64,000 nucleotides of DNA from Clostridium sp. E02 (GCF_003833015.1 NZ_RJLQ01000010.1:62001-126000), one strand, 5' to 3'; shown: positions 1 through 9,447, numbered from the stretch's first letter. Program-made: numbers and translations. Notes: generated by a model not told the origin, from the sequence alone.

Positions 1-204
1 CTCAACTCTAGTCTGTTGTAACATAATCTCAGATATCCAGACACCATAAGGAGTGGGGTTATCTCTCCATGGCAGGATACGTTTTTGATCCTGATACCAG
101 GAAAGCAACGGGCGCTCCATAAGTTTAAGCCGCTCCCATTCTTCCACCTCACGGTCTTCTGGTTCTAAAACCTGTAATTTGTCATAAAAGAATGATTTAT
201 ACAT
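1..204 (-). CDS. mutY: A/G-specific adenine glycosylase MutY, N-terminal part (truncated by window edge)
   Basis: Only the first 68 codons are in the window; the gene runs off base 1. MutY removes adenine mispaired with 8-oxoguanine in DNA base excision repair. The visible part has a charged N-terminal lead and then [20 protein letters not shown] and QQTRVE, the very conserved start of the MutY helix-hairpin-helix glycosylase domain. An in-frame ATG at 208-210 is an alternative start; a GGGGGA lies just upstream of both. The start overlaps the 3' end of birA by 8 bases, so it is probably the last gene of the argF-birA operon. The catalytic Asp and the Fe-S cluster cysteines lie outside the window. 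Confidence 0.9.
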   Translation of the reverse strand, partial: MYKSFFYDKLQVLEPEDREVEEWERLKLMERPLLSWYQDQKRILPWRDNPTPYGVWISEIMLQQTRVE

Positions 205-1180
205 ATCCATATATCCCCCGGACCGATACTTCTCCGGAATTGACCTGCCTTACCTCCCCATCAAGCAATTCTACCAAGAGTTCTCCTTTTTCATTAATCC
301 CCAAAGCAGTGCCCTTATACTCTCCTGACGGATCTAAAATCAAGACTTCATTCCCTAAATTTACCATATGCTCATTATAGACACTTATCAGCCCGGATAG
401 ATCACCCTGGCTGATAAATTCTAAATAGTACTGTTCAAACGACTCCATAATAGACGCAACAAGATGACTTCTTCTTACTGGCTTTCCTTTTTCCATAAAT
501 AGGGATGCTGCAGTCTTTTCCAGTACTTCTGGAAATTCTTCCTGATTGGCATTGATTCCGATACCAACAACTACATAATGGATCGCCATAAGTTCCGTAC
601 TCATCTCTGTGAGAATTCCGCATACCTTTTTTCCGCCAGATACAAGATCGTTGGGCCATTTAATCATGCAAGACAAACCCGTCTCCTTCTCAATCCCATC
701 CTGAACAGCGAGTGCCGCTACAAGCGTCAGCATAGCGGCCTTTGCTGGAGGAAGATCTGGTCTAAGGATCAGACTCATAAATATGTTCTTACCCGCTGGA
801 GAAATCCAGTTTCTCCCTCTTCTTCCACGTCCTGCATTCTGACCATCAGAGATTACAAGAGTTCCGTCTTCTGCCCCGTCCTCTGCCAGATGCTTTGCTG
901 CTATATTTGTAGAATCAATAGAGGTGTAAAATTCAATTCTTTTGCCGAAATTCCCCCGAATGCAACTTTCTATCTCTGTTTTCGTCATTATATCACAAGA
1001 ATCGATGAAATGATACCCCTTGTTTCGAACCGCTTCTATCTGATATCCTTCTTCTTCCAGCTGACGGATCACCTTCCATACAGCCGTTCTAGATACCCCG
1101 AATCTCTCACATATATCTTGTCCGGACAAATAGGTATTGCTTTCTTTTAACAACTTAAGCACTTCCTTTTTCAACTTCAT
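197..1180 (-). CDS. birA: Bifunctional biotin-[acetyl-CoA-carboxylase] ligase / biotin operon repressor BirA
   Basis: About 327 aa, the usual length for a two-domain BirA. Residues 1-60 form a winged helix-turn-helix ([20 protein letters not shown]). The ligase domain follows with the biotin and ATP loop [12 protein letters not shown] and the KWPNDL motif, then a C-terminal SH3-like domain. It makes biotinyl-AMP, transfers biotin to carboxylase subunits, and with its DNA-binding domain can repress biotin genes. ATG at 1180 is chosen because it overlaps the upstream stop as TGATG and has a G-rich ribosome site; an in-frame ATG nine bases earlier is less likely. No biotin gene is nearby. Confidence 0.95.
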   Translation of the reverse strand: MKLKKEVLKLLKESNTYLSGQDICERFGVSRTAVWKVIRQLEEEGYQIEAVRNKGYHFIDSCDIMTKTEIESCIRGNFGKRIEFYTSIDSTNIAAKHLAEDGAEDGTLVISDGQNAGRGRRGRNWISPAGKNIFMSLILRPDLPPAKAAMLTLVAALAVQDGIEKETGLSCMIKWPNDLVSGGKKVCGILTEMSTELMAIHYVVVGIGINANQEEFPEVLEKTAASLFMEKGKPVRRSHLVASIMESFEQYYLEFISQGDLSGLISVYNEHMVNLGNEVLILDPSGEYKGTALGINEKGELLVELLDGEVRQVNSGEVSVRGIYGYV

Positions 1181-1488
1181 CACCCCCACCAGATACTAAC
1201 TGCACTGATTAAGGTGAGAAATAATAGCAACACCCCAAATAATAAAGCAATCATCCCAGCTGCTTTTTTCCGTTTTTCTCTTCCACCGAGCTTGATTTTA
1301 TAAATCCCATTGATCAGATTCAGCATTCCTGCAAGAAAAAATATGGCAGGAAATAAAAGCATATGATCTTCTGGATTTAAGAATGAAATAACCCCCAGCA
1401 CCACAATTAAAATCCCCACAACAATATGAGCCAGATCCACAATCATAGAAGCGTTCCTTAAGTTTCTTCCTCGTTCTTGTATATACAT
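1180..1488 (-). CDS. Small membrane protein, function unknown
   Basis: A 102-aa protein with four hydrophobic stretches (about residues 14-38, 42-62, 75-92 and the C-terminus), separated by a basic loop rich in Lys and Arg (KLGGREKRKK). It has no catalytic motif that I recognise. It lies between argF and birA, with AGGAGAG upstream of its ATG and a one-base stop/start overlap with birA, so it is co-transcribed. Its position suggests passive operon membership rather than a role in arginine or biotin metabolism. The function is unknown. Confidence 0.7.
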   Translation of the reverse strand: MYIQERGRNLRNASMIVDLAHIVVGILIVVLGVISFLNPEDHMLLFPAIFFLAGMLNLINGIYKIKLGGREKRKKAAGMIALLFGVLLLFLTLISAVSIWWG

Positions 1489-1489
1489 A

Positions 1490-2425
1490 TTACTCTCCTA
1501 ATGTTGCAACCATCACTGCCTTTATGGTATGCATTCTGTTTTCTGCTTCATCAAACACCACAGATATGCCCGATTCAAAGACATCTTCTGTCACCTCATT
1601 GCCCTTGACTGCAGGCAGGCAGTGCATAAATATGGTTGTATCTTTTCCTGTTTTATTCATCAGTTCCTGATTCACTTGATAGGGTTTTAAAAGAGATACA
1701 CGCTCTGCGGCTTTCTCTTCTTCTCCCATGGAGCACCATACGTCTGTATAAATTATATCCGCTCCCTTTACTCCATCTAAATCTTCTGTTAGAGTAATGG
1801 TACTTCCGCTGATTTTTGCATATTCCTGGCATTCTTCTACTAGTTCCATTTTGGGCCAAAGACTCTTGGGAGCCAAAATGGTAACATGAATCCCAATCTT
1901 ACTCATTCCGATTAACAGACTGTTTGCCATGTTATTTCGTCCATCCCCTGCATAAACAAATCGAAGTCCCTTTAAATATCCAAATTGTTCTTTTATGGTA
2001 AGTAGATCCGCCAAAATCTGTGTAGGGTGATAATCCTCTGTCAACCCATTCCACACAGGAACCCCTGCATACTTTGCAAGATCTTCTACTGTTTTGTGTT
2101 TAAACCCACGAAACTCAATTCCATCAAACATACGCCCGAGAACTCTGGCCGTATCTTTTACACTTTCCTTATGTCCCAGTTGAATATCATCTTTTCCAAG
2201 ATATTCTGGGTGCCCCCCTTCATCCACCACACCAACTACAAATGCACATCTGGTTCTAGTTGACGGTTTTTCAAAAATCAGGGCAATGTTTTTCCCTTTT
2301 AAAGAACTTCCTGTTGTTCCTAGTTTTTTCTTCCCTTTTAATTCTTCTGACAGTTCCAGTAAGTATGCAATCTCCTCCGGGGTAAAATCCTTTAGCGTGA
2401 TAAAACTTCTTCCTTTCAGATTCAT
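1490..2425 (-). CDS. argF: Ornithine carbamoyltransferase
   Basis: A 311-aa cytoplasmic enzyme joining carbamoyl phosphate and ornithine to give citrulline. Family signatures are visible: the carbamoyl phosphate motif [10 protein letters not shown], the HPTQ-type segment [10 protein letters not shown], and the ornithine-binding FMHCLPA loop near the C-terminus. The start at 2425 ([11 protein letters not shown]) is chosen because GGAGG sits six bases upstream, whereas a longer upstream reading frame would overlap the promoter. It heads an operon with a small membrane protein, birA and mutY. An ArgR-type palindrome over the transcription start implies repression by arginine. Biosynthetic use is likely; a carbamate kinase gene lies 21 kb away rather than next to it. 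Confidence 0.95.
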   Translation of the reverse strand: MNLKGRSFITLKDFTPEEIAYLLELSEELKGKKKLGTTGSSLKGKNIALIFEKPSTRTRCAFVVGVVDEGGHPEYLGKDDIQLGHKESVKDTARVLGRMFDGIEFRGFKHKTVEDLAKYAGVPVWNGLTEDYHPTQILADLLTIKEQFGYLKGLRFVYAGDGRNNMANSLLIGMSKIGIHVTILAPKSLWPKMELVEECQEYAKISGSTITLTEDLDGVKGADIIYTDVWCSMGEEEKAAERVSLLKPYQVNQELMNKTGKDTTIFMHCLPAVKGNEVTEDVFESGISVVFDEAENRMHTIKAVMVATLGE

Positions 2426-2445
2426 ATGGCTTCCTCCGTATTTAA

Positions 2446-2461
2446 ATGTATTTTTATACAT
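2446..2461. promoter_or_regulatory. Candidate ARG box (ArgR operator) at the argF start site
   Basis: A perfect palindrome, ATGTAT-TTTT-ATACAT, lies just downstream of the argF -10 box. It resembles the ArgR consensus TGAATAAAAATTCA, with one symmetric base change in each half. A weaker related sequence overlaps the -35 box around 2476-2491. Confidence 0.6.
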
Positions 2462-2462
2462 C

Positions 2463-2491
2463 ATTATAGTATGTCTCGTATATTTATGCAA
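2463..2491 (-). promoter_or_regulatory. argF operon promoter
   Basis: On the minus strand, -35 TTGCAT (2486-2491), a 17-base spacer and -10 TATAAT (2463-2468). Transcription would start near 2456, inside the palindrome. Confidence 0.75.
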
Positions 2492-2497
2492 TACATT

Positions 2498-3631
2498 TTA
2501 TAAGAAAGATTTTTTACGAATTTCCCGTATCAATTGATCCACTGTATAGATCTGAAACCTTTTTATTTTCAAACATTTTGCCGCATCTTCTAAAATACCC
2601 AGATAGAGATCTTTATAATCCCAGTCTTCCTTTAATTTAAGATCTTCTGCCAGCTTGGGAAATATTTTTTCTGTATAATTCCGATAGCCGGTTGATCCAT
2701 CAAAAAGGGAAGGATCCGCAATCTCCTCTTTGTATCCATTTAACAATTCCAGTTCAGACATCATCTTATCAAAATAGTATGGCTCCGTATTCGGAGCATC
2801 TATATAATAAATCTTCCCATCCAGTCCATATAAGAAACGTTTTGCATCATAATAACCAAGAGCCAAGTTTTTTCGGGTCTTTTTCTTATCAAATTCTAAA
2901 ATCCCTCCCAGATCCTGTCTTGGAGCAATGTGATAAACACGAACGTCTTCTGGTATCTCTGCCTCTCGCTCTTTATCAAGACCCAGACCATAAATCCGAA
3001 TGACAATAATGTCTTTGTATCCATGTTCCAGAAGTACATTGATGGGAACGTTATTGACTCCGCCCCCATCCATATAACGCTTTCCCCCCAGCTTTTCATT
3101 CTTAAATGCCATAAAATAAGCACTGGCAAGAAGCATATCTTTCACAGATCCTGTTTTATCATTCTTTATATCTACCGCTAATTCCTTTTTATCGGAAACA
3201 GAATAAGTAACGGTAAAGAGTTCACAGTCAGAGTTTTTTATCTTTTCTTCATCTCCAACTACTTCCTCAATCAAATCTTTTAACGGTGTAATATCAAACC
3301 CACCGTCCTTTACAAGCTTTAGTCCACTGCTAATTAATTCTTGTAGATTCAAAGATTTAAAATCCTTGTTTTTTAACGCTTTTATCGTTTCACTATCAAC
3401 ATTCATAACCTTTGAATAATCAATGTTTTTCCATATATCCTCTGCCCGGTCCAAATCATCCATGCAGATAAGCGCTCCATTTAGAGAGCCAACAGAAGAT
3501 CCTACCACACCTTTTATTTTAACCCCAGCTTCTCGGAGTGCTTTCCACGCGCCAATCTGATAAGCACCTTTTGCACCCCCACCTTCTAGCACAAGTCCGT
3601 ATTCCCTGTTTTGATCCAGCTTAAATTCCAT
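2498..3631 (-). CDS. Patatin-like phospholipase
   Basis: A 377-aa patatin-family acyl hydrolase expected to release fatty acids from phospholipids or neutral lipids with a Ser-Asp dyad. The glycine-rich oxyanion loop is GGGAKGAYQIG (residues 17-27), the nucleophile elbow is G-S-S-V-G with Ser46, and the catalytic Asp188 is in MDGGGVNN. There is no signal peptide or membrane segment, so it is probably cytoplasmic. About 140 residues after the catalytic core have no motif I know. The start at 3631 has AGGAGG upstream; a longer in-frame start would include that ribosome site. It appears to be a single-gene unit. The physiological substrate is unknown. Confidence 0.88.
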   Translation of the reverse strand: MEFKLDQNREYGLVLEGGGAKGAYQIGAWKALREAGVKIKGVVGSSVGSLNGALICMDDLDRAEDIWKNIDYSKVMNVDSETIKALKNKDFKSLNLQELISSGLKLVKDGGFDITPLKDLIEEVVGDEEKIKNSDCELFTVTYSVSDKKELAVDIKNDKTGSVKDMLLASAYFMAFKNEKLGGKRYMDGGGVNNVPINVLLEHGYKDIIVIRIYGLGLDKEREAEIPEDVRVYHIAPRQDLGGILEFDKKKTRKNLALGYYDAKRFLYGLDGKIYYIDAPNTEPYYFDKMMSELELLNGYKEEIADPSLFDGSTGYRNYTEKIFPKLAEDLKLKEDWDYKDLYLGILEDAAKCLKIKRFQIYTVDQLIREIRKKSFL

Positions 3632-3664
3632 ACCTTCCTCCTGAAACCTCACCGATTAGGAAAA

Positions 3665-3697
3665 CCGCAGCAAAAGGGTTTCATCCTTCTGCTGCGG
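3665..3697 (-). terminator. Rho-independent terminator after the SPFH gene
   Basis: Inverted repeat CCGCAGCA...TGCTGCGG with an internal AAGG/CCTT extension, followed on the minus strand by TTTTCC. It lies between the SPFH gene and the patatin gene. Confidence 0.75.
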
Positions 3698-3753
3698 TAT
3701 GTCTTATCTCAGTAAATCAAAAGACTATCCTGGCTCCCAAAACTTCCTTCCTT

Positions 3754-4686
3754 TTATACTTCTGGATTCTTGGGAATTTCCGTAATGGAGGTTACAAGTC
3801 CTGCCAATCCCTGAATATCGGAAGGGATAATAATTTTTGTGGCCTTACCATCTGCGACTACCTGAAGGGCTTCTAGACTCTTCATAACTAAAACTGCCTG
3901 ATCCGCACCTGCATCTTTGATCATACGGATTCCATCTGCAGTGGCCTGCTGAACCTTACAAATCGCCTCTGCCTGACCTTCCGCTTCCCGGATCCTCTTT
4001 TCTTTTTCTGCTTCTGCATGAAGGATTGCAGACTGTTTCTCAGCTTCTGCATCAAGAATAACAGATTCTTTTTTTCCTTCTGCAACCAGAACCGTAGATC
4101 TTTTCTCCCCTTCTGCTCTCAAAATTGATTCCCGGCGTTCCCGTTCTGCTTTCATCTGTTTCTCCATGGCATCCTGAATGGCTGCAGGTGGCATGATGTT
4201 TTTCAGTTCCACGCGGTTTACTTTGATTCCCCAGGGATCGGTTGCAATATCAAGCGTTTCTCTCATCTTTGAGTTAATAATTTCTCTAGAAGTTAAGGTC
4301 TGATCTAGTTCCATATCTCCAATGATGTTACGAAGCGTTGTCGCTGTCAGATTCTCAATAGCCATAAGAGGATTATCCACTCCATAGGCAAAGAGTTTTG
4401 GATCGGTAATCTGGAAAAATATAACGGTATCAATCCTCATGGTTACGTTATCCTTCGTGATTACGGGCTGTGGAGGAAAATCAGCGACCTGCTCTTTTAT
4501 ATTTACTCTTTTTGCCACACGATCTAAAATCGGCAGCTTAATGTGAACACCCACGGACCATGTAGCCATAAACGCTCCAAGCCGCTCAATTACCAGAGCC
4601 TGTGCCTGGGGAACGATTTTGATACATGAAGCCAGTAATACCAATACAAAAAGTAAAATAATTATTACTAAAGTAAATCCTACCAT
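3754..4686 (-). CDS. SPFH/band 7 membrane protein (stomatin/QmcA family)
   Basis: A 310-aa protein with one N-terminal membrane anchor (residues 1-22), an SPFH domain (about 25-190, with IKEQVADFPPQPVITKDNV and LRNIIGDMELDQTLTSR typical of stomatin/QmcA), and a long charged helix rich in Ala, Glu and Lys (about 190-250) that drives oligomerisation. It ends in a GLA-containing tail typical of the slipin/QmcA group. Such proteins form large membrane scaffolds linked to membrane microdomains and protease control. The adjacent NfeD gene, one base upstream, is the classic partner and supports a two-gene operon. Confidence 0.92.
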   Translation of the reverse strand: MVGFTLVIIILLFVLVLLASCIKIVPQAQALVIERLGAFMATWSVGVHIKLPILDRVAKRVNIKEQVADFPPQPVITKDNVTMRIDTVIFFQITDPKLFAYGVDNPLMAIENLTATTLRNIIGDMELDQTLTSREIINSKMRETLDIATDPWGIKVNRVELKNIMPPAAIQDAMEKQMKAERERRESILRAEGEKRSTVLVAEGKKESVILDAEAEKQSAILHAEAEKEKRIREAEGQAEAICKVQQATADGIRMIKDAGADQAVLVMKSLEALQVVADGKATKIIIPSDIQGLAGLVTSITEIPKNPEV

Positions 4687-4687
4687 A

Positions 4688-5128
4688 TTAATCTTCCTCC
4701 TGTTTCTTGCTTACAATTAGTTTCACACCTTGAATTTCTTTTACTTCTACTCTGGTTCCAACTGAATAGATCCGGTCATCCTTAGATGCCCTAGCAGTCC
4801 ATTCCTGACCATTTAATACCGCAGCACCTTTTCCATCTGAATTATTAATTTCAGATGTTACTACGGCAAACTTCCCGATCAGGCCTTCTGAATTGGTTTT
4901 AATCGTATTTTTGTTTACATACTTTAACGCAAAAGGTCTGGTGAAAAACAGTAAAACAAAAGACACAATTACAAATAACGCCAGTTGTAACTCCGTATTA
5001 ACCCCAAACAACGCCATTACAAATGCCACCAAAGCTCCTCCCGCAAACCAAATAGTCGTCAGGGCCATAGTAGCCGCTTCTATTCCAAGAAGTACAACAA
5101 AAGCAATGAGCCAATAAATCGCTGCCAT
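4688..5128 (-). CDS. NfeD-family membrane protein
   Basis: A 146-aa protein with two or three hydrophobic segments (about residues 5-25, 27-45 and 48-64), followed by a soluble OB-fold-like domain (about 80-142) containing GLIGKFAVVTSEI and GQEWTARASKD, the typical NfeD C-terminal pattern (G-x-A-...-G-x-x-W-x-A). It is the short NfeD class without a protease domain. It is translated directly before the SPFH gene, and NfeD/SPFH pairs are a conserved association. Likely role: organising or stabilising SPFH membrane complexes. Confidence 0.9.
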   Translation of the reverse strand: MAAIYWLIAFVVLLGIEAATMALTTIWFAGGALVAFVMALFGVNTELQLALFVIVSFVLLFFTRPFALKYVNKNTIKTNSEGLIGKFAVVTSEINNSDGKGAAVLNGQEWTARASKDDRIYSVGTRVEVKEIQGVKLIVSKKQEED

Positions 5129-5191
5129 CTTTTTATTCCCCTTCCCAGCCTATATAGACAATACTGTCCGGCAAATTCCTTTATTGATACT

Positions 5192-5220
5192 ATCATACTA
5201 TACATTCCAGTATTTCTCAA
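5192..5220 (-). promoter_or_regulatory. Promoter of the NfeD-SPFH operon
   Basis: On the minus strand, -35 TTGAGA (5215-5220), 17-base spacer, -10 TATGAT (5192-5197). Confidence 0.55.
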
Positions 5221-5234
5221 TATTTTTCTGTCAA

Positions 5235-6014
5235 TTATCCTCTCCGTTGTCTAGCTGCTTCATACATTAGGACAGAAGAAGCCACTGCTGCATTGAGAGA
5301 CTCTACCTTTCCCTTCATCGGAATCTTTACGTAAGCATCTGCCTCTTTTGTCGTTTCTTCAGTCAACCCATTCCCTTCATTCCCAATTAAAAACCCTGTA
5401 TCAACAGTATAATCTTCTTTATCATAATTATTCCTACCATCTAGATGCGCCGCATAAAGTTTTACTCCCTTATTCTTTAGTTCCAACATTGCACCTGGAA
5501 AATCACTGGCAGAAACAAAAGGCATACGAAAAATTGATCCCATGGTGGAACGAATCACTTTCGGATTATAGATGTCAGCCGTTGTCTCATTCATAAGCAC
5601 GCCTGTTACACCGGCTCCTTCTCCTGTTCTTAAAATGGTACCAAGATTACCAGGATCCTGTATATTTTCCAGTATCATCAAAAGTGCCGGACCAGAAGAA
5701 GGAAACAGATCGTTTGGTGTGTAATTAAATTGTTTTACCAGAGCCAGAATTCCCTGTGGAGTCTGTGTGTCCGACATGGTTTTAAACACTTCGTCTGACA
5801 CAATTTCAAACTCCTTTCCTTCTATCAGCTTTTTTTTGTGTTCATCCTTAGAAAATCCATCCGACACAAAGATAGAATCAATTTTTTCAGGAGGAATCTC
5901 TACAAACATACGGATTCCTTCTACTACAAAAAGTCCACGATTGGTTCTTTCCTTCGCTTTTTTTATCAAGTTCATCACCTGTTTGATCTTACCATTGGCA
6001 CTGCTCGTTATCAT
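5235..6014 (-). CDS. TrmH/SpoU-family RNA 2'-O-methyltransferase
   Basis: A 259-aa SPOUT methyltransferase. An N-terminal substrate-binding domain (residues 1-90) precedes the trefoil-knot domain, with motif 1 (ILENIQDPGNLGTILRT), motif 2 (IGNEGNGL) and motif 3 (IPMKGKVESLNAAVASSVL). These bind S-adenosylmethionine and the catalytic Arg lies in motif 1. The family methylates ribose 2'-OH groups in rRNA or tRNA; the target cannot be told from sequence. The start at 6014 (MITSSANGK) has AGAGAGG upstream and overlaps nothing; the longer frame runs into nadE. It is probably co-transcribed behind nadE. Confidence 0.9.
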   Translation of the reverse strand: MITSSANGKIKQVMNLIKKAKERTNRGLFVVEGIRMFVEIPPEKIDSIFVSDGFSKDEHKKKLIEGKEFEIVSDEVFKTMSDTQTPQGILALVKQFNYTPNDLFPSSGPALLMILENIQDPGNLGTILRTGEGAGVTGVLMNETTADIYNPKVIRSTMGSIFRMPFVSASDFPGAMLELKNKGVKLYAAHLDGRNNYDKEDYTVDTGFLIGNEGNGLTEETTKEADAYVKIPMKGKVESLNAAVASSVLMYEAARQRRG

Positions 6015-6027
6015 ACTATACCTCTCT

Positions 6028-7938
6028 TTATAAAGTTTCCAATTCTTCCAGCCATAGCCTGCTAACCGCATCACTTGGCATCCGTAAATCTCCCCTGGGA
6101 GACACGGCAACGGATCCTACTTTCGGTCCATCTGGCATGCAGGAACGCTTAAACTGCTGACTAAAAAAGCGGCGGTAAAATACGTTTAGCCATTTTAAGA
6201 GAACCGAATTCTCATAACGTCCTTCAAACGCCAAACGCGCCATCCGATAAACTTTTTCGGGACGGTACCCCCATCGCAATACCTGATACAAATAAAAATC
6301 ATGAAGTTCATAAGGTCCCACCAAATCCTCAGTTTTCTGGGCAATTTGCCCATCCTTGGGAGGTAGAAGTTCTGGACTTACCGGTGTATCAAGAACATCA
6401 AGCAATACACCATTTAATTCTTCTTCCTCACAAGTATCAGCATAATAACGCACCAAATGGCGAACCAGTGTTTTAGGAACCGAAGCATTGACCCCATACA
6501 TGGACATATGATCCCCATTATAAGTGGCCCATCCAAGCGCCAGTTCCGACATGTCACCCGTTCCTATGACAAGACCGCCAAATCGGTTGGCAAGATCCAT
6601 TAATATCTGTGTTCGTTCTCTTGCCTGTGAATTTTCATACGTGACATCATGATTGTCAGCTTCGTGACCAATATCCCGAAAATGAACATTCACCGCTTCC
6701 TTTATGTTGATTTCTAGAAGTGCTGCTCCTAACTTTTCTGTTAATAAACATGCATTTTTGTAAGTCCGGTCTGTGGTTCCAAAGCATGGCATTGTGATTG
6801 CATGAATCTGACTTCTCGGGATTTTTAATAAATCAAATGCACGAACCGTTATCAATAAAGCAAGTGTGGAATCCAACCCTCCGGAAATACCAAGTACCGC
6901 ATGTTTGATACCGGTATGTGCCAATCGCTTTTTTAGTCCCATTGCCTGTATGGACAAAATCTCTTCACACCGTTTGTTTCTTTCCCTTTCGTTATCTGGT
7001 ACAAATGGACTGGAATCGATGAAGCGTTTTAATTTTAAATCTTCCTCTTTCACGGAAAACGTAACTACCGTGTACCCCTCTCTCTCCGCTCCAGGGAACG
7101 TGCTTAACCTGCGTCTTTCATGATTCAGACGTTCCAAATCCATATCTGCATATATAACTTCATTCTCAAATCGGCTGGATTCCGCCAACAATGTCCCATT
7201 TTCTGTAATCAGATTCTGCCCTCCAAACACTAGATCCTGTGTGGACTCGCCTTCCCCTGCATTGGCATAGACATACCCACAGACCAGGCTTGCTGATTGC
7301 CCTGTTATTAGATTTCTTCTGTAAACATCTTTTCCAATTGTTTCATCACTTGCAGAACAGTTAACAATCACCGTGGCACCAGCGCAGGCATGCCGCGTAG
7401 ATGGTGGAAAAGGAACCCAGGCATCTTCACATATTTCAGCAGCTACGATTAGACCTGGAATGGAATCACAGGCAAAAAGAAGATCCGTGCCCATGGGTAC
7501 CCACTCATTTCCCCATTTCACCATGGCCGTTTCTTTGTTTCCTTTCGTAAAATAACGCAATTCATAAAATTCAGAATAATTGGGAAGATTTGTTTTTGGC
7601 ACGATTCCAAGGATCTTTCCATTTTGTATTGCCACTGCCGTATTGTAAAGCTTCCCATCTTTTTCCCACGGCATTCCGATAAAAGCAAGCAGATCACTTC
7701 CCTTTGTTGCCTTTAAAACTTCCTTCAGTTCTTTGATTGCTGCTGTTAATAGGGCAGACTGTAAAAATAAATCACCACAGGTATAGGCCGTCATACAGAG
7801 TTCCGGAAATACCATAATTTTTGTCTGTAATCGAATTCCCTCTTTTATCAACTCACAGATCCGCTCCCGATTAAATCTGGGATCTGCTACTTTTGCGTCT
7901 GGAGTTGCCGCCGCAACCCGGATATAACCATTTTTCAT
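6028..7938 (-). CDS. nadE: Glutamine-dependent NAD+ synthetase
   Basis: A 636-aa two-domain enzyme that amidates nicotinic acid adenine dinucleotide to NAD+. The N-terminal nitrilase-type glutaminase (about residues 1-280) shows the Glu-Lys-Cys triad in FPELCMTAYTCGD, PKTNLPNYSEFYE and AAEICEDAWVP, channelling ammonia to the C-terminal synthetase. That domain has the ATP-pyrophosphatase P-loop GISGGLDSTLAL. Length and architecture match the large glutamine-dependent class rather than the 270-aa ammonia-dependent class. It follows a MATE gene by 30 bases and precedes the SPOUT gene by 13, suggesting one operon. Confidence 0.96.
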   Translation of the reverse strand: MKNGYIRVAAATPDAKVADPRFNRERICELIKEGIRLQTKIMVFPELCMTAYTCGDLFLQSALLTAAIKELKEVLKATKGSDLLAFIGMPWEKDGKLYNTAVAIQNGKILGIVPKTNLPNYSEFYELRYFTKGNKETAMVKWGNEWVPMGTDLLFACDSIPGLIVAAEICEDAWVPFPPSTRHACAGATVIVNCSASDETIGKDVYRRNLITGQSASLVCGYVYANAGEGESTQDLVFGGQNLITENGTLLAESSRFENEVIYADMDLERLNHERRRLSTFPGAEREGYTVVTFSVKEEDLKLKRFIDSSPFVPDNERERNKRCEEILSIQAMGLKKRLAHTGIKHAVLGISGGLDSTLALLITVRAFDLLKIPRSQIHAITMPCFGTTDRTYKNACLLTEKLGAALLEINIKEAVNVHFRDIGHEADNHDVTYENSQARERTQILMDLANRFGGLVIGTGDMSELALGWATYNGDHMSMYGVNASVPKTLVRHLVRYYADTCEEEELNGVLLDVLDTPVSPELLPPKDGQIAQKTEDLVGPYELHDFYLYQVLRWGYRPEKVYRMARLAFEGRYENSVLLKWLNVFYRRFFSQQFKRSCMPDGPKVGSVAVSPRGDLRMPSDAVSRLWLEELETL

Positions 7939-7968
7939 CGTATCTTTCTCCTATCTGTTGTTTATTCC

Positions 7969-9312
7969 TTATGATATCCATTTCGTTTTCAAACTATAGA
8001 TACAATCCATCACTGTCGTTGTCAGCCAAGTGATGGGATAACACCACAGCACCGCCGCATAACTAGGGAAAAACGGAACCAGTAGATTAATATAGAGCAT
8101 ACGCAGTATGCACATATTCCCCACTCCAATTAACATAGAAACCATGGTACGTCCACTTCCTCGTATGCTTCCCATCAAGATCTGGTGAATGGCTACGACC
8201 CAGTAAAATGGAATTAGTATCTGCATCGTACTTTTCCCGTAGAGAATCACTTGTTCCTCAGGGGAAAAGATTCTTAAAATATGCTCTGCATTCAGATAAA
8301 GAAGGATTGAGATGATAACCGTATAGATAAGGCTTATCACAATCCCTTGAATAATTCCCCGTCTTACCCTCTTCTTTTCTCCTGCCCCGATATTCTGACC
8401 CGTAAATGTAGTGGCCGCCATACAAAAGCTTTGCAAGGGAAGCATAGCAAATCCATCAATTTTACTATAAGAGCCAAATCCTGCCATTGCAGCAGAACCA
8501 AAACCATTTATATTAGACTGAACAATTACATTAGAAAGAGAAATAATGGACTGCTGAATGCCACTTGGTATCCCTAGTTTTAAAATCCGATTTGCCATCC
8601 TTTTATCAATTCTTAAATTTTTAAGATCCAAACGGTAGATCTCATCGGTTCTCATCAATGCCAGAACTATCAGAACCGAAGAAACAGCCTGAGCTGCTAC
8701 GGTGGCATACCCCACCCCCTCTGTCCCCATGTTAAAGACCACCACAAAGACCAAATCTAGAATCATATTTACGATGGACGAGATGCATAGATAGTATAAA
8801 GGTCTTTTCGAGTCCCCCACCGCCCTTAACACTCCAGATCCCATATTATAAACCAGATTAAAGAGGGATCCACAGAAAAAGATCCTTAAATAAGCGACTG
8901 AATCAGGAAATACCGATTCTGGAGTTCCCATCCACTTTAGAATCATAGGAGTAAGAAATACTCCAAGGAAAATCAAAATGATTCCTCCAACCAAGCTAAG
9001 AGCCATAGTCGTATGGACGGCCCATTGCACCTTTTCTTTGTCTTTTGCCCCATAATATTGAGAGATAATAACTCCCGCTCCGGTTCCAATCCCCATAAAC
9101 ATACCAATAATCAGATTGATTAGGGAATTGCTTGATCCAACGGCTGCCAGTGCATCACTACCAAGAAAATTTCCTACCACCACAGAATCGACTGTATTAT
9201 AAAGCTGCTGAAATAAATTTCCAACCAGCAACGGCAGAGAAAAAGCGATAAGCTGCTTCCATATTACACCTTCTGTCATGATGACCTGACTGGCTTTCTT
9301 ATGTCTCTTCAC
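7969..9312 (-). CDS. MATE-family multidrug/cation antiporter
   Basis: A 447-aa integral membrane protein with about 12 hydrophobic segments and the MATE pattern of two homologous halves (IAFSLPLLVGNLFQQLYNTVDSVVVG opens the first half, with FLGSDALAAVGSS next). It probably exports cationic compounds using H+ or Na+. A GTG start at 9312 (VKRHKKASQ) is preferred because GGGAGGA lies six bases upstream; a longer ATG-initiated frame has no ribosome site. It is divergent from an Rrf2 regulator and upstream of nadE. The substrate is unknown. Confidence 0.9.
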   Translation of the reverse strand: MKRHKKASQVIMTEGVIWKQLIAFSLPLLVGNLFQQLYNTVDSVVVGNFLGSDALAAVGSSNSLINLIIGMFMGIGTGAGVIISQYYGAKDKEKVQWAVHTTMALSLVGGIILIFLGVFLTPMILKWMGTPESVFPDSVAYLRIFFCGSLFNLVYNMGSGVLRAVGDSKRPLYYLCISSIVNMILDLVFVVVFNMGTEGVGYATVAAQAVSSVLIVLALMRTDEIYRLDLKNLRIDKRMANRILKLGIPSGIQQSIISLSNVIVQSNINGFGSAAMAGFGSYSKIDGFAMLPLQSFCMAATTFTGQNIGAGEKKRVRRGIIQGIVISLIYTVIISILLYLNAEHILRIFSPEEQVILYGKSTMQILIPFYWVVAIHQILMGSIRGSGRTMVSMLIGVGNMCILRMLYINLLVPFFPSYAAVLWCYPITWLTTTVMDCIYSLKTKWIS

Positions 9313-9395
9313 AAAGATTCCTCCCGATTCTTCCAATTCCCAATGAGTAATAGTATACATCCAATTTCACTAATTGGGAAGCCACAGAATTAAGG

Positions 9396-9424
9396 TTTAC
9401 TTTTTTATCAATTTCGTGTAATAT
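9396..9424 (+). promoter_or_regulatory. Promoter of the first Rrf2 gene
   Basis: -35 TTTACT (9396-9401), 17-base spacer, -10 TAATAT (9419-9424). The candidate operator at 9432-9447 follows directly. Confidence 0.5.
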
Positions 9425-9431
9425 ATTTATA

Positions 9432-9447
9432 TCCTACTAAACAGATA
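9432..9447 (+). promoter_or_regulatory. Candidate Rrf2 operator shared with the tcdA promoter
   Basis: The 16-mer TCCTACTAAACAGATA lies at the predicted transcription start of this Rrf2 gene and recurs exactly, on the opposite strand, downstream of the tcdA promoter (51313-51328). The placement fits autorepression by an Rrf2 protein. Function is inferred. Confidence 0.4.

Noticed and set aside
578-1150. 190-codon open frame antisense to birA
   Set aside because: The birA frame on the other strand has full domain motifs; this frame has no ribosome site and an atypical composition.
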